From the NCBI GenBank assembly GCA_014138725.1, contig JACJID010000006.1:494001-558000 (forward strand): a DNA stretch of 64,000 nt, given 5' to 3'. This DNA is from Kutzneria viridogrisea (GTDB lineage: Bacteria; Actinomycetota; Actinomycetes; Mycobacteriales; Pseudonocardiaceae). Numbering within the stretch: position 1 is the first letter of the stretch; each line of letters begins with the position of its first letter. This document shows, in pieces, positions 1 to 10,359 of this stretch. The position numbers were made by a program, and so were the translations under genes. Below the pieces are notes generated by a model. That model searched no databases and was not told where the DNA came from. It saw only the letters and a program-made list of their open reading frames with translations.

Positions 1-238
1 GCAGTTCATCGCGATCTGGAACAACTTCCTGCTGCCCTTCGTGATGACCAGCGATGACGGGAAGTTCCCGCTCACCGTGGGCCTCTACAGCCTGCTGCGG
101 CACGGGGCCGCCGAGGCCTCGCTGTACTCGTTGGTCATCACGGGCACCCTGCTGGCCGTGCTGCCAGTGATCGTTCTTTTCCTTGCCCTGCAACGCTACT
201 GGCGGCTTGACCTGGTCAGTGGTGCGGTGCGCGGATAG
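1..238 (+). CDS. Carbohydrate ABC transporter permease (MalG type), C-terminal fragment
   Basis: Only the last 78 or so residues lie in the window; the gene starts upstream of base 1. The visible part reads FIAIWNNFLLPFVMT, then a short loop containing DDGKFPLTVGL, then a hydrophobic helix (about residues 45-65 of the fragment) and a basic tail. This is the usual end of a CUT1 sugar-importer inner-membrane permease, which pairs with a MalF-type permease and an ATPase such as MsiK. It reads in the same direction as the beta-glucosidase operon that follows, so two sugar importers may stand side by side. The substrate cannot be read from this fragment. Confidence 0.8.
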   Translation, partial: QFIAIWNNFLLPFVMTSDDGKFPLTVGLYSLLRHGAAEASLYSLVITGTLLAVLPVIVLFLALQRYWRLDLVSGAVRG

Positions 239-253
239 TTATCTCACGACTTA

Positions 254-268
254 AATTTAGCCTAAATT
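254..268. promoter_or_regulatory. AT-rich perfect palindrome upstream of the SBP/beta-glucosidase operon
   Basis: AATTTAGCCTAAATT is a perfect 7-bp inverted repeat around a single base, and it stands out in GC-rich surroundings. It lies about 115 bp upstream of the binding-protein start. A second inverted repeat, GTGACGGG (290-297) with CCCGTCAC (315-322), could form a hairpin in the leader. The palindrome looks like a repressor operator, but no regulator gene is visible here, so the link to sugar control is inference. Confidence 0.4.
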
Positions 269-382
269 CGTAACCTGTTCGTTATTGACGTGACGGGGGT
301 CACCGGGGTTGACTCCCGTCACTGATCCCGGGCAGGACGGCGCGGTGCGGACCGTCGCGGCTCGACGAGTAGGGAGAAGCCC

Positions 383-2041
383 ATGCGCGTCAAGCGATCG
401 GTTGTACTCGTGCTGGCGGGTGCGCTCGCGCTGACCGGCCTGGCCGCCTGCGGTGGCGGGGCCAAGCAGGCCAACACCGGGGCGGTGCTCAACGTGGGCA
501 TGCCCAACGGGCCACAGACCAACAACAGCAACCCGTTCATCGTCTCCTCGGCGGCCTTCTCGCTGGGGTACCGCCGAATGATCTACGAGCCGCTGGTGAT
601 GACCAACGCGGTCAGAGTCACCGAGCCGGGAAAGCCCTGGCTGGCGACCAAGTGGGACTGGTCGGAGAACTACCACAAGCTGGTGCTCGCCATCCGCGAC
701 GGGGTGAAGTTCTCCGACGGCCAGCCGATGACCGCCGAGGACGTGGCCTACACCTTCCAGTTGCTCAAGGACAACCCCGGGCTGAACTACGACGCGCTGC
801 GACTGGGCGGGATCAGTGTCAGCGGCAACCAGGTCACGCTGACCTTCGACAAGTCGCAGTTCGTCAACCAGGTCAAGATCCTGCGGACCTTCGTCGTGCC
901 CAAGCACGTCTGGTCCAAGGTGGCCAACCCCACCACCGACACCGTGGCCAACCCGGTGGGCACCGGGCCTTACACGCTGAAGTCCTTCACCCCGCAGACG
1001 GTGACGCTGACCGTGCGCGACAGCTACTGGCAGGACCTGCCGAAGGTCAAGGAACTGCGCTACACCTCGTACAACGACAACAACGCGCAGACCACCGCGC
1101 TGGGCAACGGTTCCTGCGAGTGGAGCTTCACCTTCATCCCGAACTACAAGGCGGTCTACACCAGCAAGGACCCCGAGCACTTCAAGCTGTGGTTCCCAGC
1201 GATGCTGGCCGTGCACGGCCTGTGGTTCAACACCGAGCGCAAGCCCTTCGACAACCCGGTGCTGCGCAGGGCGATGAGCATGGTGGTCAACCGTGACGAC
1301 ATCTTCAACCAGGGTGAGGCGGGGTACTTCTACCCCAAGGCGGACAACGTCACCGGCATCCCCACCCTGGCCGGCGACTCCTTCATCGCGCCCGAGTACC
1401 AGGGCAAGACGATGAAGGTCGACATCGCAGGCGCGAAGAAGCTGTTGACCGACAACGGATTCCGCTACCAGGGCGACACGCTGCTTGACACGACGGGCAA
1501 GCCGGTCACGCTCACCCTGAGCAACCCCTCGGGCTGGTCTGACTACATCACCGACCTGGAGATCCTCAGGGACAACTTCGCCAAGATCGGCATCACGGCA
1601 ACCGTGGACAAGGCCAACCAGGACGCGTGGCTCAAGGCCGTGGACACCGGGACCTTCGACGCCGTCATGCACTGGACCAACGACGGTGCCACCCCGTACG
1701 ACCTCTACCAGAACATCATGGACGCCAGCCTGTACAAGCCCGTGGGCACCGGCGGGGTCAGCGGCAACTACGGCCGGTTCTCCAGCCCGGAGGGGACCCA
1801 GGCGCTCCAGCGGTACGCCGAGGCCGCCGACGACGCGGGCCGCGCGGCGGCGCTGGCCACCGTGCAGAAGATCATGGTGGAGCAGCAGCCGGTCATCGTC
1901 ACCTCCGCGGCCAACGCGGGCGGGGAGTACAGCACTCGCAACTGGGTCGGCTGGCCCGACGAGCAGAACCCGTACGGTCCCGCGCAGCCCACGCTGATCA
2001 ACGCGCTGGACATCGTGCTGCACCTGAAGCCGGCGTCCTGA
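383..2041 (+). CDS. ABC transporter substrate-binding lipoprotein, family 5 (peptide/oligosaccharide type)
   Basis: A 552-residue extracytoplasmic binding lipoprotein of the SBP_bac_5 (DppA/OppA-like) family. The N-terminus has a basic start, a hydrophobic stretch and the lipobox LAAC, with Cys at about residue 23, so it should be lipid-anchored outside the membrane. ATG is chosen because AGGGAGAAG stands just before it. The mature part keeps family features such as YEPLV, the [12 protein letters not shown] segment and GTGPY. It starts an operon of two ATPases, two permeases and a GH1 beta-glucosidase, so the cargo is more likely a cello- or other beta-oligosaccharide than a peptide. Family 5 proteins are known to carry sugars in some thermophiles. 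Confidence 0.88.
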   Translation: MRVKRSVVLVLAGALALTGLAACGGGAKQANTGAVLNVGMPNGPQTNNSNPFIVSSAAFSLGYRRMIYEPLVMTNAVRVTEPGKPWLATKWDWSENYHKLVLAIRDGVKFSDGQPMTAEDVAYTFQLLKDNPGLNYDALRLGGISVSGNQVTLTFDKSQFVNQVKILRTFVVPKHVWSKVANPTTDTVANPVGTGPYTLKSFTPQTVTLTVRDSYWQDLPKVKELRYTSYNDNNAQTTALGNGSCEWSFTFIPNYKAVYTSKDPEHFKLWFPAMLAVHGLWFNTERKPFDNPVLRRAMSMVVNRDDIFNQGEAGYFYPKADNVTGIPTLAGDSFIAPEYQGKTMKVDIAGAKKLLTDNGFRYQGDTLLDTTGKPVTLTLSNPSGWSDYITDLEILRDNFAKIGITATVDKANQDAWLKAVDTGTFDAVMHWTNDGATPYDLYQNIMDASLYKPVGTGGVSGNYGRFSSPEGTQALQRYAEAADDAGRAAALATVQKIMVEQQPVIVTSAANAGGEYSTRNWVGWPDEQNPYGPAQPTLINALDIVLHLKPAS

Positions 2042-2042
2042 C

Positions 2043-3023
2043 ATGGGCGAGGTCGTGCTGGAAGTGGTGGAGCTGACCAAGCACTTCCCGGTGCGCAGGC
2101 GGGGCCGCGAGGCGCTGACCCGACTGCGCCGGGCGGTGCGGGCGGTGGACGGGGTCAGCTTCACCCTGCGCCGCGGCCGGGTCACCGCGATGGTGGGCGA
2201 GTCCGGCTCCGGCAAGTCCACGGTGGCCAAGGTGGTCGCGCAACTCGACCCGCCGACCGGGGGCGAGATCCGGCTGCACGGTCAGTCCGTGCGGGTACGC
2301 GGCGGGCGGGCGTTCCGTGCCTACTGCCGCCGGGTTCAGATGATTTTCCAGGACCCGTTCGCCTCGCTGAACCCCGTGCACACCGTGCGCTACCACCTGA
2401 CCAGGGCGCTGCGGGTGCACGGCAGGCCCGCTGCGGACCTGCCGGAACTGCTGGCACAGGTGCAGCTCAGCCCGCCGGAGCGCTACCTGGACAAGTTCCC
2501 GCACGAGCTGTCCGGTGGGCAGCGCCAGCGGGTGGCCATCGCCAGGGCGCTGGGCGCGGGCCCGGAGGTGCTGCTGGCCGACGAGCCGGTCTCCATGCTG
2601 GACGTCTCCATCCGGCTCGGCGTGCTCAACTTGCTTCGCGACTTGAAAGAACGGCTTGACCTGGCGATCCTCTACATCACGCACGACATAGCCTCGGCGC
2701 GCTACTTCGCCGACGACACGCTGGTGATGTACGCGGGCCGGGTAGTGGAGGGCGGGGACAGCGAGACCGTCACGCAGGCCCCGGCCCACCCCTACACCCA
2801 GTTGCTGATCGACTCCGCCCCCGACCCCGAGCGCAGGATCAGCCCGGACACCGTGGGCGGCGAACCACCGAGCCTGATCGACCCGCCCGCCGGGTGCCGG
2901 TTCCACCCGCGCTGCCCCAAGGCGATGGCCCGCTGTGGAGAGCAGGCCCCGCCCCGGCTGGAGGTCGGGGACCGGCCGGGCCACTGGGCGGCCTGCTGGC
3001 TGTACGAGGAGGCGGCCTCATGA
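2043..3023 (+). CDS. ABC transporter ATP-binding protein, DppF/OppF type
   Basis: 326 residues, starting one base after the binding-protein stop. Walker A is GESGSGKST (about residues 57-65), the signature is [15 protein letters not shown], Walker B is [11 protein letters not shown], and the H-loop lies in YITHD. The C-terminal part has the oligopeptide-type extension with the CRFHPRCP cysteine motif. In this family two different ATPases energise two different permeases; the partner is the ATPase at 4887-5882. Its stop overlaps the next ATG, indicating translational coupling. Confidence 0.92.
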   Translation: MGEVVLEVVELTKHFPVRRRGREALTRLRRAVRAVDGVSFTLRRGRVTAMVGESGSGKSTVAKVVAQLDPPTGGEIRLHGQSVRVRGGRAFRAYCRRVQMIFQDPFASLNPVHTVRYHLTRALRVHGRPAADLPELLAQVQLSPPERYLDKFPHELSGGQRQRVAIARALGAGPEVLLADEPVSMLDVSIRLGVLNLLRDLKERLDLAILYITHDIASARYFADDTLVMYAGRVVEGGDSETVTQAPAHPYTQLLIDSAPDPERRISPDTVGGEPPSLIDPPAGCRFHPRCPKAMARCGEQAPPRLEVGDRPGHWAACWLYEEAAS

Positions 3024-4000
3024 GCTACCTGTTGCGGCGCACGGGTTTCTACCTGCTCACGGCCTGGATCGCGATCACGATCAACTTCCTGCTGCCCCGG
3101 CTGATCCCGGGCGACCCGGTGATGTCGCTGATCAACCGCGCGCAGGGACAGCTCAGCACCCAGGCGATCCAGTCCCTGTACGTGCTGTTCGGGCTGAACA
3201 AGGACGAGAGCATCTTCGTGCAGTACGGGCACTACTGGGCGCAACTGCTGCACGGGGACCTCGGCCTGTCCTTCGCGTTCTTCCCGACCCCGGTGGCCTC
3301 GGTGATCGCCGACAGCCTGCCGTGGACCCTGGCCCTGGTCGGCATCACCACGCTGGCCAGCTTCCTGCTCGGCACCGCGCTGGGCGTGTACGCCGGGTGG
3401 CGGCGCGGGTCCTGGCTGGACCTGGTCATCCCGGTGACCACGTTCCTGTCCTCGGTGCCCTACTTCTGGCTCGGGCTGATCGCCATCGCGCTGTTCGCCG
3501 GGGTCAACGGGATCTTCCCGTCCTCCGGGGGCTACGAGCCGGGACTGGTACCGGGCTGGGACCCGGACTTCCTGCTCAGCGCGGTGCAGCACAGCCTGCT
3601 GCCCGCCGTGACGATCCTGCTCTCCTCGATGAGCGGCTGGATCCTGAGCATGCGCAACATGATGGTGACGGTGGCCGCCGAGGACTACGTCACCGTGGCG
3701 CACGCCAAGGGCCTGTCCGAGCGCCGGGTGATGGTCAGCTACGCGGCGCGCAACGCCTTGCTGCCCAGCGTTTCCGGCTTCGCGCTCTCGCTGGGGCTGG
3801 TGGTCGGCGGCACCCTGTTGGTGGAGATCGTGTTCTCCTACCCCGGACTGGGCTTCGAGCTGTTCCAGGCGGTCGGGGCCAAGGACTACCCGCTGATGCA
3901 GGGCATCTTCCTGATCATCACCCTGTCCGTGCTGGCGGCCAACTTCGTGGCCGACCTGGCCTACCTGGTGCTGGATCCGCGCACCCGACGGGAGGGCTGA
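3020..4000 (+). CDS. ABC transporter permease, DppB/OppB type
   Basis: 326 residues beginning [13 protein letters not shown]. The ATG at 3020 overlaps the upstream TGA (ATGA), which fixes this start over longer in-frame possibilities. It has an N-terminal membrane segment, the family motif [10 protein letters not shown] directly after it, and about five further membrane segments. The coupling EAA-type loop lies in the stretch [15 protein letters not shown]. It forms the membrane channel with the DppC-like protein that follows. It belongs to the binding protein/beta-glucosidase operon and has no odd features. Confidence 0.92.
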   Translation: MSYLLRRTGFYLLTAWIAITINFLLPRLIPGDPVMSLINRAQGQLSTQAIQSLYVLFGLNKDESIFVQYGHYWAQLLHGDLGLSFAFFPTPVASVIADSLPWTLALVGITTLASFLLGTALGVYAGWRRGSWLDLVIPVTTFLSSVPYFWLGLIAIALFAGVNGIFPSSGGYEPGLVPGWDPDFLLSAVQHSLLPAVTILLSSMSGWILSMRNMMVTVAAEDYVTVAHAKGLSERRVMVSYAARNALLPSVSGFALSLGLVVGGTLLVEIVFSYPGLGFELFQAVGAKDYPLMQGIFLIITLSVLAANFVADLAYLVLDPRTRREG

Positions 4001-4003
4001 CCG

Positions 4004-4886
4004 GTGCGGCTCAACGCGAAGACCAAGATCGGGCTGGTGCTGCTGGCGGGGTTCGCGCTGTTCGCGGTGATCGGCCCGTGGATCGCGCCGTACGACCCCA
4101 CCGAGCGCGGCGGGGACATGTTGCAGCCGCCTTCCGCCCAGCACTGGTTCGGCACCACACACCTGGGTCAGGACATCCTCAGCCAGGTGCTGACCGGGAC
4201 CCGTGGCGTGCTGCTGGTCGGCTTCGTGGCCGGTGTGGTGGCCACCGTGCTTGCCGTGCTGGTCGGCATCGCCTCCGGCTACCTCACCGGGCTCGCCGCC
4301 GAGGGGCTTTCCGCGGTGTCCAACGTCTTCCTGGTGATCCCGGCCCTGCCGCTGATCATCATCGTGGCCTCCACCCTGCCCGGGACCGGGGACTGGACGA
4401 TCGCGCTGGTGATCGGCCTGACCTCCTGGGCCTGGGGTGCGCGGGTGCTGCGCGCGCAGACCTTGTCCTTGCGCCGCAGGGACTACGTGCAGGCGGCGCG
4501 GGCCACCGGCGAGCCGACCTGGCGCATCATCGGGTTCGAGATCCTGCCCAACCTGACCGCGGTCATCGCCTCGGGCTTCGTCGGAACGGTGATCTTCGCG
4601 GTGCTGTCCGAGATCACCCTGGCGTTCATCGGGGTCTCCGACATCTCCGACTGGAACTGGGGCACGATCCTGTTCTGGGCGCAGAGTCAGCAGGCGCTGG
4701 CCCAGGGCGCCTGGTGGTGGTTCGTACCGGCCGGGCTGGCGATCGCCCTGCTGGGCACGGCCTTGTCCCTGCTCAACTTCGGCATCGACGAGTTCGTCAG
4801 CCCACGCCTGCGGGCCTGTGCGGGCACGGCCAAGGTGCGGATGCGCGTCGGCTTCACGCCCGTGCTGCGGCGCGAGGGAGGTCCCG

Positions 4887-4894
<8 letters not shown>
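4004..4894 (+). CDS. ABC transporter permease, DppC/OppC type
   Basis: 296 residues with a GTG start three bases after the DppB-like stop. It has the N-terminal membrane segment followed by the DppC-typical motif IAPYDPT and HWFGTTHLGQDILSQ (about residues 24-61), then five more hydrophobic segments and the coupling loop YVQAARATGEPTWRI. It pairs with the preceding permease. The last residues overlap the GTG start of the second ATPase by eight bases, so the whole importer is one tightly packed transcription unit. Confidence 0.92.
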
Positions 4895-5882
<988 letters not shown>

Positions 5883-5906
5883 CCGACACCACTGGAGGAG
5901 AAAGAC

Positions 5907-7310
5907 GTGGACACGACCGCAGAGTCAGTCGAAGCCCAGTACATCGACAGCCTTCCCGCGTCGTTCCGGTGGGGTGTGGCGACCTCCGCTTACCAGATCG
6001 AGGGGGCGGTGGCGGAGGACGGCAGGACACCGTCCATCTGGGACACCTACTGCCGGGTGCCCGGCATGGTCGACGGCGGGCACAACGGGGACGTGGCCTG
6101 CGACCACTACCACCGGATGCCCGAGGACGTGGCGCTGATCCGCGACCTCGGCGTGGACACGTACCGGTTCTCGGTGTCCTGGCCCAGGGTGCAGCCGGGC
6201 GGGCGCGGGCCGGTCAACCCGGCTGGGCTGGACTTCTACGACCGGCTGGTCGACGAACTGCTGCGCAACGGCATCGACCCCTGGCTGACGCTGTACCACT
6301 GGGACTTGCCTCAGGAGTTGGAAGAAGCCGGTGGCTGGCCCGCGCGGGACACCGCCTACCGGTTCGCCGACTACGCCATGTTGGTGTTCGACCGGTTGCA
6401 GGACCGGGTGCGTACCTGGACCACGCTGAACGAACCCTGGTGCTCGGCGATGCTGGGCTACGCCGAGGGCAGGCAGGCGCCGGGCAAGCAGCACCTGCCC
6501 TCGGCCATCGCCGCCGTGCACCACTTGCTGCTCGGGCACGGCCTTGCCACGCAACGGATGCGTGCCGCGGCGAGCAAGCCGGTGCAGCTGGGCATCACGC
6601 TGAACATGGGCACCGCGATCCCGAACACGGAGGCGGCGGTGGACCAGGACGCCGCGCGCCGGGCCGACGGCCTTGGCGCGAGGATCTACCTGGACCCGCT
6701 GGTGCACGCCCGCTACCCGGCCGACGTGGTCGAGGACCTGGCCAAGGTGGGCATCTCCCTGCCGGTGCAGGAGGGCGACCTGGCGATCATCGCCGCGCCG
6801 ATCGACGTGCTCGGCGTGAACTACTACTCCAGCCACTACTACTCCGGCACCGACGAGCAGGGCCGCACCGAGGACGCGCAGGGCCACCCGGTGAGCAGGC
6901 AGATCCCGCACGGCCACCCGGTGACCGACATGGGCTGGGAGATCATCCCGGAGGGCTTCACGGAGTTGCTGGTCCGGCTCGGCAGGGACTACCCGGGCCT
7001 GCCGATGGTGATCACTGAGAACGGCTCGGCCTTCGTGGACGAGCCGGACGCCACTGGCTTCGTCAACGACGTGGAGCGCACCGCCTACTTCGCCTCACAC
7101 ATCGGTGCCGTGGCCAAGGCGCGGGCGGCGGGTGCCGACGTGCGCGGCTACTTCGCGTGGTCGCTGATGGACAACTTCGAGTGGTCCTACGGCTACGCCA
7201 AGAGGTTCGGGATCGTGCGCGTGGACTACGAGACCCAGGTGCGCACGCCCAAGCGCAGTGCGCTGTGGTACCGGGACACGATCCGCAGGGTGCGCGGTTC
7301 TCAGTCTTAG
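5907..7310 (+). CDS. GH1 family beta-glucosidase
   Basis: 467 residues, the normal size for glycoside hydrolase family 1. It cleaves terminal beta-glucosides (cellobiose, cello-oligosaccharides or aryl-glucosides) with retention. The acid/base Glu lies in TLNEP (about residue 175) and the nucleophile Glu in ITENG (about residue 371). The N-terminal FRWGVATSAYQIEG and the C-terminal WSLMDNFEW are family hallmarks. There is no signal peptide, so it acts inside the cell on the sugar brought in by the preceding importer. GTG start, with GGAGGAG eight bases before it. It is the last gene of the operon and is followed by a strong hairpin. Confidence 0.95.
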   Translation: MDTTAESVEAQYIDSLPASFRWGVATSAYQIEGAVAEDGRTPSIWDTYCRVPGMVDGGHNGDVACDHYHRMPEDVALIRDLGVDTYRFSVSWPRVQPGGRGPVNPAGLDFYDRLVDELLRNGIDPWLTLYHWDLPQELEEAGGWPARDTAYRFADYAMLVFDRLQDRVRTWTTLNEPWCSAMLGYAEGRQAPGKQHLPSAIAAVHHLLLGHGLATQRMRAAASKPVQLGITLNMGTAIPNTEAAVDQDAARRADGLGARIYLDPLVHARYPADVVEDLAKVGISLPVQEGDLAIIAAPIDVLGVNYYSSHYYSGTDEQGRTEDAQGHPVSRQIPHGHPVTDMGWEIIPEGFTELLVRLGRDYPGLPMVITENGSAFVDEPDATGFVNDVERTAYFASHIGAVAKARAAGADVRGYFAWSLMDNFEWSYGYAKRFGIVRVDYETQVRTPKRSALWYRDTIRRVRGSQS

Positions 7311-7323
7311 TTCAAGACCTGAA

Positions 7324-7357
7324 GGTGGCGCTCCCGCAACGCTGGGGGAGCGCCACC
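7324..7357. terminator. Bidirectional terminator hairpin between beta-glucosidase and peptidase genes
   Basis: A perfect 12-bp stem, GGTGGCGCTCCC (7324-7335) with GGGAGCGCCACC (7346-7357), and a 10-base loop. It sits in the 54-bp gap between two convergent genes and can terminate both. There is no T-run, as is usual in actinomycetes. Confidence 0.8.
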
Positions 7358-7364
7358 GCCGGTA

Positions 7365-8993
7365 TCAGGGCTTGGCGGCCGGGAACGGCACCACGTTGGC
7401 GTTGCAGACCGTGCCCGGTGCGGGCAGGGCCAGGTCCACCAGGTACCTGGCGGCGATCTTGTCAGCGCAGGTGCTGCCGCCGAGGATGCAGTGGCCGAAC
7501 GCGTCCACGGTCAGCAGGCGGGCGTTGCCCAGCTCCTGGGACATGCGCTTGGCGAACTCGTACTGCGTGGCCGGGTCGTAGTAGTTGCCCACGACCAGCA
7601 CCGGGTTGGTGGTCTTCTTGTTCCACGGGCCCTCGTAGGGAACCGGGTTGTCCACCGGCCAGCTCGGGCACACCGCCGGGTCGGCCCAGGCCTGCACGCG
7701 GCCAAAGGTGGGCATCTGCTTCTCCCACTGGGCCGCGATACGCGGGGTCTGCGAGGCGGGCTGGCTGAACGGCTTGTCCGAGCAGTTCACGCCGTAGTAG
7801 GAGTCGTCGGCGGTGTAGAGCGCGTCGGGCAGCACGTCGAAGCGGTTGAGCTTGGCGTCGGCCACCAGCGCCGAGGTGTCCTCAGTGGACTGAACCGACA
7901 GCGCCTGCGCGGCCAGCGCGGGCTTGGGGTGCACCGCCTGGTAGACGTCCTGGAACAGCTTGGTCAGCGACTCCAGCTGCGCCGGGCGGTACAGGGTGCT
8001 CGCGGTGGTGTTGACCAGCTCCGGGTAGCCGATCTTGGTGCCGTTGGCCAGGGTCACCGGGCCCTTGGCCTTGAGCGTGTCGCGCATGTCGTCGAACTTG
8101 GCGCGGGCCCCACCGGAGAAGGCGCAGGCCGCACCGGCCGCGTCGCAGCGCTTGAGCAGCGCGTCCAGCGCGAACTCGAAGCCCTTGGTGCGCTGGCGGT
8201 CGTACTCCAGGCCGTCGGACAGCCGCAGCTTCGGGTCCACGTTGCCGTCGATGATGATGGCGCGCGCGTTGTTCGGGAACATGTTGGCGTAGGTGGCGCC
8301 GAGCAGGGTGCCGTAGGAGAAGCCGACGTAGTTCAGCTTGGTGTCACCCACGGCCGCGCGCATGCGGTCCAGGTCCCGCGCCACGTCGGCGGTGCTCATG
8401 TGCTCCTTGAGCGGGCCCGCGATGCGGCTGCAGAAATCGCCGTACTCGTCGTAGACGGCGAGGGTGTCCTTCTCCTCCTGGCGGCTGACCGGGACCGAGG
8501 CGGCCTTGGCGAAGACCCGGTCGTAGTCCTCCTGGGTGTTGAAGCAGCGCAGCGGGGTGCTGCGGCCGACACCGCGCGGGTCGAACCCGATCATGTCGAA
8601 GCGGTCGGCCACCTCGGAGGTGAAGTAGCGCGCCGCACCGCTGATCGGCATCTTGTAGCCGGAACCGCCCGGGCCGCCGGGGTTGAGGAACAGCGAGCCG
8701 ATCCGGTGTGCCTGGTCGTTGGCGGCCCTGCGCATCAGGGCGAGGTTGATCGAACCGGCGTCCGGGTGCTTGTAGTCCAACGGCACGGCGTAGACCGCGC
8801 AGGTGTACTTGTCCTTGTCCGCGGCGGGCACGGCGGTCAGATCGGCGGCCGCGCAGGCGCCCCAGGACACCGCCGGGACCGAGGTGGCGGCCGGGGCGGC
8901 GGTGGCCGTGGCGGGCATCGCCAGGCTCGCGCCCGCGGCCAGCGCGGCGACGGTCAGCACCAAACCACGTCTGCTGGTGGAGTTCCCTTGCAA
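7365..8993 (-). CDS. Secreted S33-family peptidase (tripeptidyl aminopeptidase-like alpha/beta hydrolase)
   Basis: 542 residues from a TTG start, chosen because GAGGGG lies five bases upstream and the start gives a good signal peptide (SRRGLVLTVAALAAG, then ATATAAPA). The mature enzyme has the oxyanion segment NPGGPGGSG, the nucleophile elbow GFSYGT (about residue 225) and the catalytic His in DAFGHC (about residue 500). This is the arrangement of Streptomyces Tap/SlpD-type exopeptidases, which remove N-terminal tripeptides from secreted proteins. It stands alone, convergent with the beta-glucosidase and divergent from the small operon at 9120. The exact substrate is not visible. Confidence 0.87.
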   Translation of the reverse strand: MQGNSTSRRGLVLTVAALAAGASLAMPATATAAPAATSVPAVSWGACAAADLTAVPAADKDKYTCAVYAVPLDYKHPDAGSINLALMRRAANDQAHRIGSLFLNPGGPGGSGYKMPISGAARYFTSEVADRFDMIGFDPRGVGRSTPLRCFNTQEDYDRVFAKAASVPVSRQEEKDTLAVYDEYGDFCSRIAGPLKEHMSTADVARDLDRMRAAVGDTKLNYVGFSYGTLLGATYANMFPNNARAIIIDGNVDPKLRLSDGLEYDRQRTKGFEFALDALLKRCDAAGAACAFSGGARAKFDDMRDTLKAKGPVTLANGTKIGYPELVNTTASTLYRPAQLESLTKLFQDVYQAVHPKPALAAQALSVQSTEDTSALVADAKLNRFDVLPDALYTADDSYYGVNCSDKPFSQPASQTPRIAAQWEKQMPTFGRVQAWADPAVCPSWPVDNPVPYEGPWNKKTTNPVLVVGNYYDPATQYEFAKRMSQELGNARLLTVDAFGHCILGGSTCADKIAARYLVDLALPAPGTVCNANVVPFPAAKP

Positions 8994-9074
8994 ATCGCAC
9001 CCCTCACTCGAGTAGGTATCGAGCCTCACAGAGCGCACGGGCGGGCAAAAGCGACGAACGGAGGGATTTGAGAA

Positions 9075-9114
9075 CAAAGCACTTTGCGGCAGCCGGTACT
9101 TTGTGTTACAAAGT
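9075..9114. promoter_or_regulatory. Double palindromic operator before the winged-helix operon
   Basis: ACTTTGTGTTACAAAGT (9098-9114) is a perfect 7-bp inverted repeat with a 3-base centre. Another inverted repeat, CAAAG-CA-CTTTG (9075-9086), lies 11 bases before it. The GTG start at 9120 follows five bases after the larger palindrome, so a bound regulator would cover the transcription or translation start. The winged-helix protein encoded second in the operon is the obvious candidate for autoregulation; that link is inference. Confidence 0.6.
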
Positions 9115-9119
9115 TGCAG

Positions 9120-9695
9120 GTGGGAGACTCGCCGGAAGAGATGCTGGCGCTCATCGCGCAGGAACGAGCCGAGCTCGGCCGACGCAGGGCGGTGAGCCCG
9201 GTGCCGACCTTCGCCGCGTGGGGACTGGCCTGGCTCGCCGGGTTCGGGGCCTGCTACCTGGCCGCGACCGGCCTGCTGCCCTGGCTGCTCGCGGGGCTGG
9301 TGCTGGGGGTGCTGGTCGCGGTGGCCGTCGTGGTGCCGATCGTGCGGGGAGCGCGGGCGGCCAGCGGGGTGCGGGGCCCGTCCCGGCAACTGGGCCTGAT
9401 GTACGGGCTGAGCTGGGTGGCCGGTCCGCTCGCCCTGTCGGCGATCAACTCCGGGCTCGGGGCCGGCACGGTGCCGTGGACCGCGAGCGCCATGTTCATG
9501 GTGGGCCTGCTCTACCTGGCGGGCGGCATGCTGTGGCGTGACCTCTCGCAGTACCTGCTGGGCCTGTGGGTGCTGCTGTTCGCGGCGATCAGCGTGCACC
9601 TCGGGTCGCCGGGCAACTTCCTGGTGCTGTCACTGGCCGGTGGCGGCGGCATGCTCGTGCAGGCCGGGTGGCTGGCGCTGCGGGGCAGGCGATGA
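9120..9695 (+). CDS. Polytopic membrane protein, first gene of a winged-helix operon
   Basis: 191 residues from GTG (MGDSPEEMLALIAQERAEL). A short charged cytoplasmic head of about 30 residues is followed by about six hydrophobic segments (for example FAAWGLAWLAGFGACYLAA and LPWLLAGLVLGVLV). I do not recognise a characterised family; it resembles the membrane proteins commonly encoded just before small winged-helix regulators in actinomycetes. A longer reading from TTG 9084 would start inside the operator and is disfavoured. Its stop overlaps the regulator's ATG, so the two are probably made together and the regulator may control membrane-protein dosage. Confidence 0.7.
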   Translation: MGDSPEEMLALIAQERAELGRRRAVSPVPTFAAWGLAWLAGFGACYLAATGLLPWLLAGLVLGVLVAVAVVVPIVRGARAASGVRGPSRQLGLMYGLSWVAGPLALSAINSGLGAGTVPWTASAMFMVGLLYLAGGMLWRDLSQYLLGLWVLLFAAISVHLGSPGNFLVLSLAGGGGMLVQAGWLALRGRR

Positions 9696-10012
9696 CCGAA
9701 CTCGACCCGGTGATCCACGCCCAGGCCCGGCTGCGGGTGATGGTGGCCCTGTGCGGGCTGCGACCCGGTGACCAGCTCACCTTCCCGCGCCTGCAACAAC
9801 TCCTGGACATGACGGCGGGCAACCTGTCCACGCACCTGCGCAAGCTGGAGGAGGCCGGGTATGTGCGGATCAGCAAGACGCACGAGCGCCGCACCCCGGT
9901 CACGCACGTGGCCGTCACCAGTTCCGGCCGGGCGGCGTTCGAGCGGTACACCGACGGCCTGCGCGCGTTGCTGGCCGGTCAGCAGGAGGGGGAAGGCATT
10001 GCGGATAGGTGA
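9692..10012 (+). CDS. Small winged-helix (MarR/HTH_34-like) transcriptional regulator
   Basis: 106 residues, essentially one winged-helix DNA-binding domain. Helix-turn-helix residues LTFPRLQQLLDMTAGNLSTH are followed by the LRKLEEAGYV helix and a wing that includes KTHERRTPVTHVAV. The size and the run TAGNLSTHL match the HTH_34 subgroup. The start overlaps the previous stop (ATGA). It is likely the repressor that binds the palindrome at 9098-9114 in front of its own operon. No ligand-binding domain is present, so the signal is unknown. Confidence 0.85.
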   Translation: MTELDPVIHAQARLRVMVALCGLRPGDQLTFPRLQQLLDMTAGNLSTHLRKLEEAGYVRISKTHERRTPVTHVAVTSSGRAAFERYTDGLRALLAGQQEGEGIADR

Positions 10013-10322
10013 ATCCGAGCGACAACAGGCACGTGAGGCGCTGGACCGGCATCTCGCCGACGGACGGCTCAGTGCCGAGGAGTACGGCGACCGCTCGGTG
10101 GCGGTCATGGTCGCCACCACCGAGGAGGACCTCGCGCCGGTCTTCGTCGACCTGCCTGGGTTGCCAGAACCCGTTGTCCAGCAACGAGTTCCGGTCTACG
10201 TCCTGGCCGGTGTCGGTGTCACGGCGATGATCGTGGCCACGACGACCGGCCTGTACCCGGTGTACCTGGTGGCCGGGCCGGTCATCTACGCGCTGATGAA
10301 GTGGCGGCGCCATAAGGGGTGA
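9999..10322 (+). CDS. DUF1707/SHOCT-like domain protein with C-terminal membrane segment
   Basis: 107 residues from TTG 9999 (MRIGESERQQAREALDRHL). TTG is chosen because the strong AGGAGGGGG ends just before it, and because DUF1707 proteins typically begin with RIGxxER. The domain (residues 1-55) contains HLADGRLSAEEYGDR and ends in DLPGLPEP. A hydrophobic hairpin of about 35 residues follows, then a basic end WRRHKG. It overlaps the regulator by 14 bases and is the third gene of the operon. DUF1707 proteins are common actinomycete membrane-associated proteins without assigned function. Confidence 0.8.
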   Translation: MRIGESERQQAREALDRHLADGRLSAEEYGDRSVAVMVATTEEDLAPVFVDLPGLPEPVVQQRVPVYVLAGVGVTAMIVATTTGLYPVYLVAGPVIYALMKWRRHKG

Positions 10323-10359
10323 GCGGTGTGGGTCGGGTGCTGGTGCGACTCGGCTGTCG

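Noticed and set aside
257-2230. Long antisense frame of 657 codons opposite the binding-protein gene
   Set aside because: High GC at third positions opens the antisense frame; composition is Val/Arg/Gly/His-rich with no domain, while the + strand encodes a clear lipoprotein.
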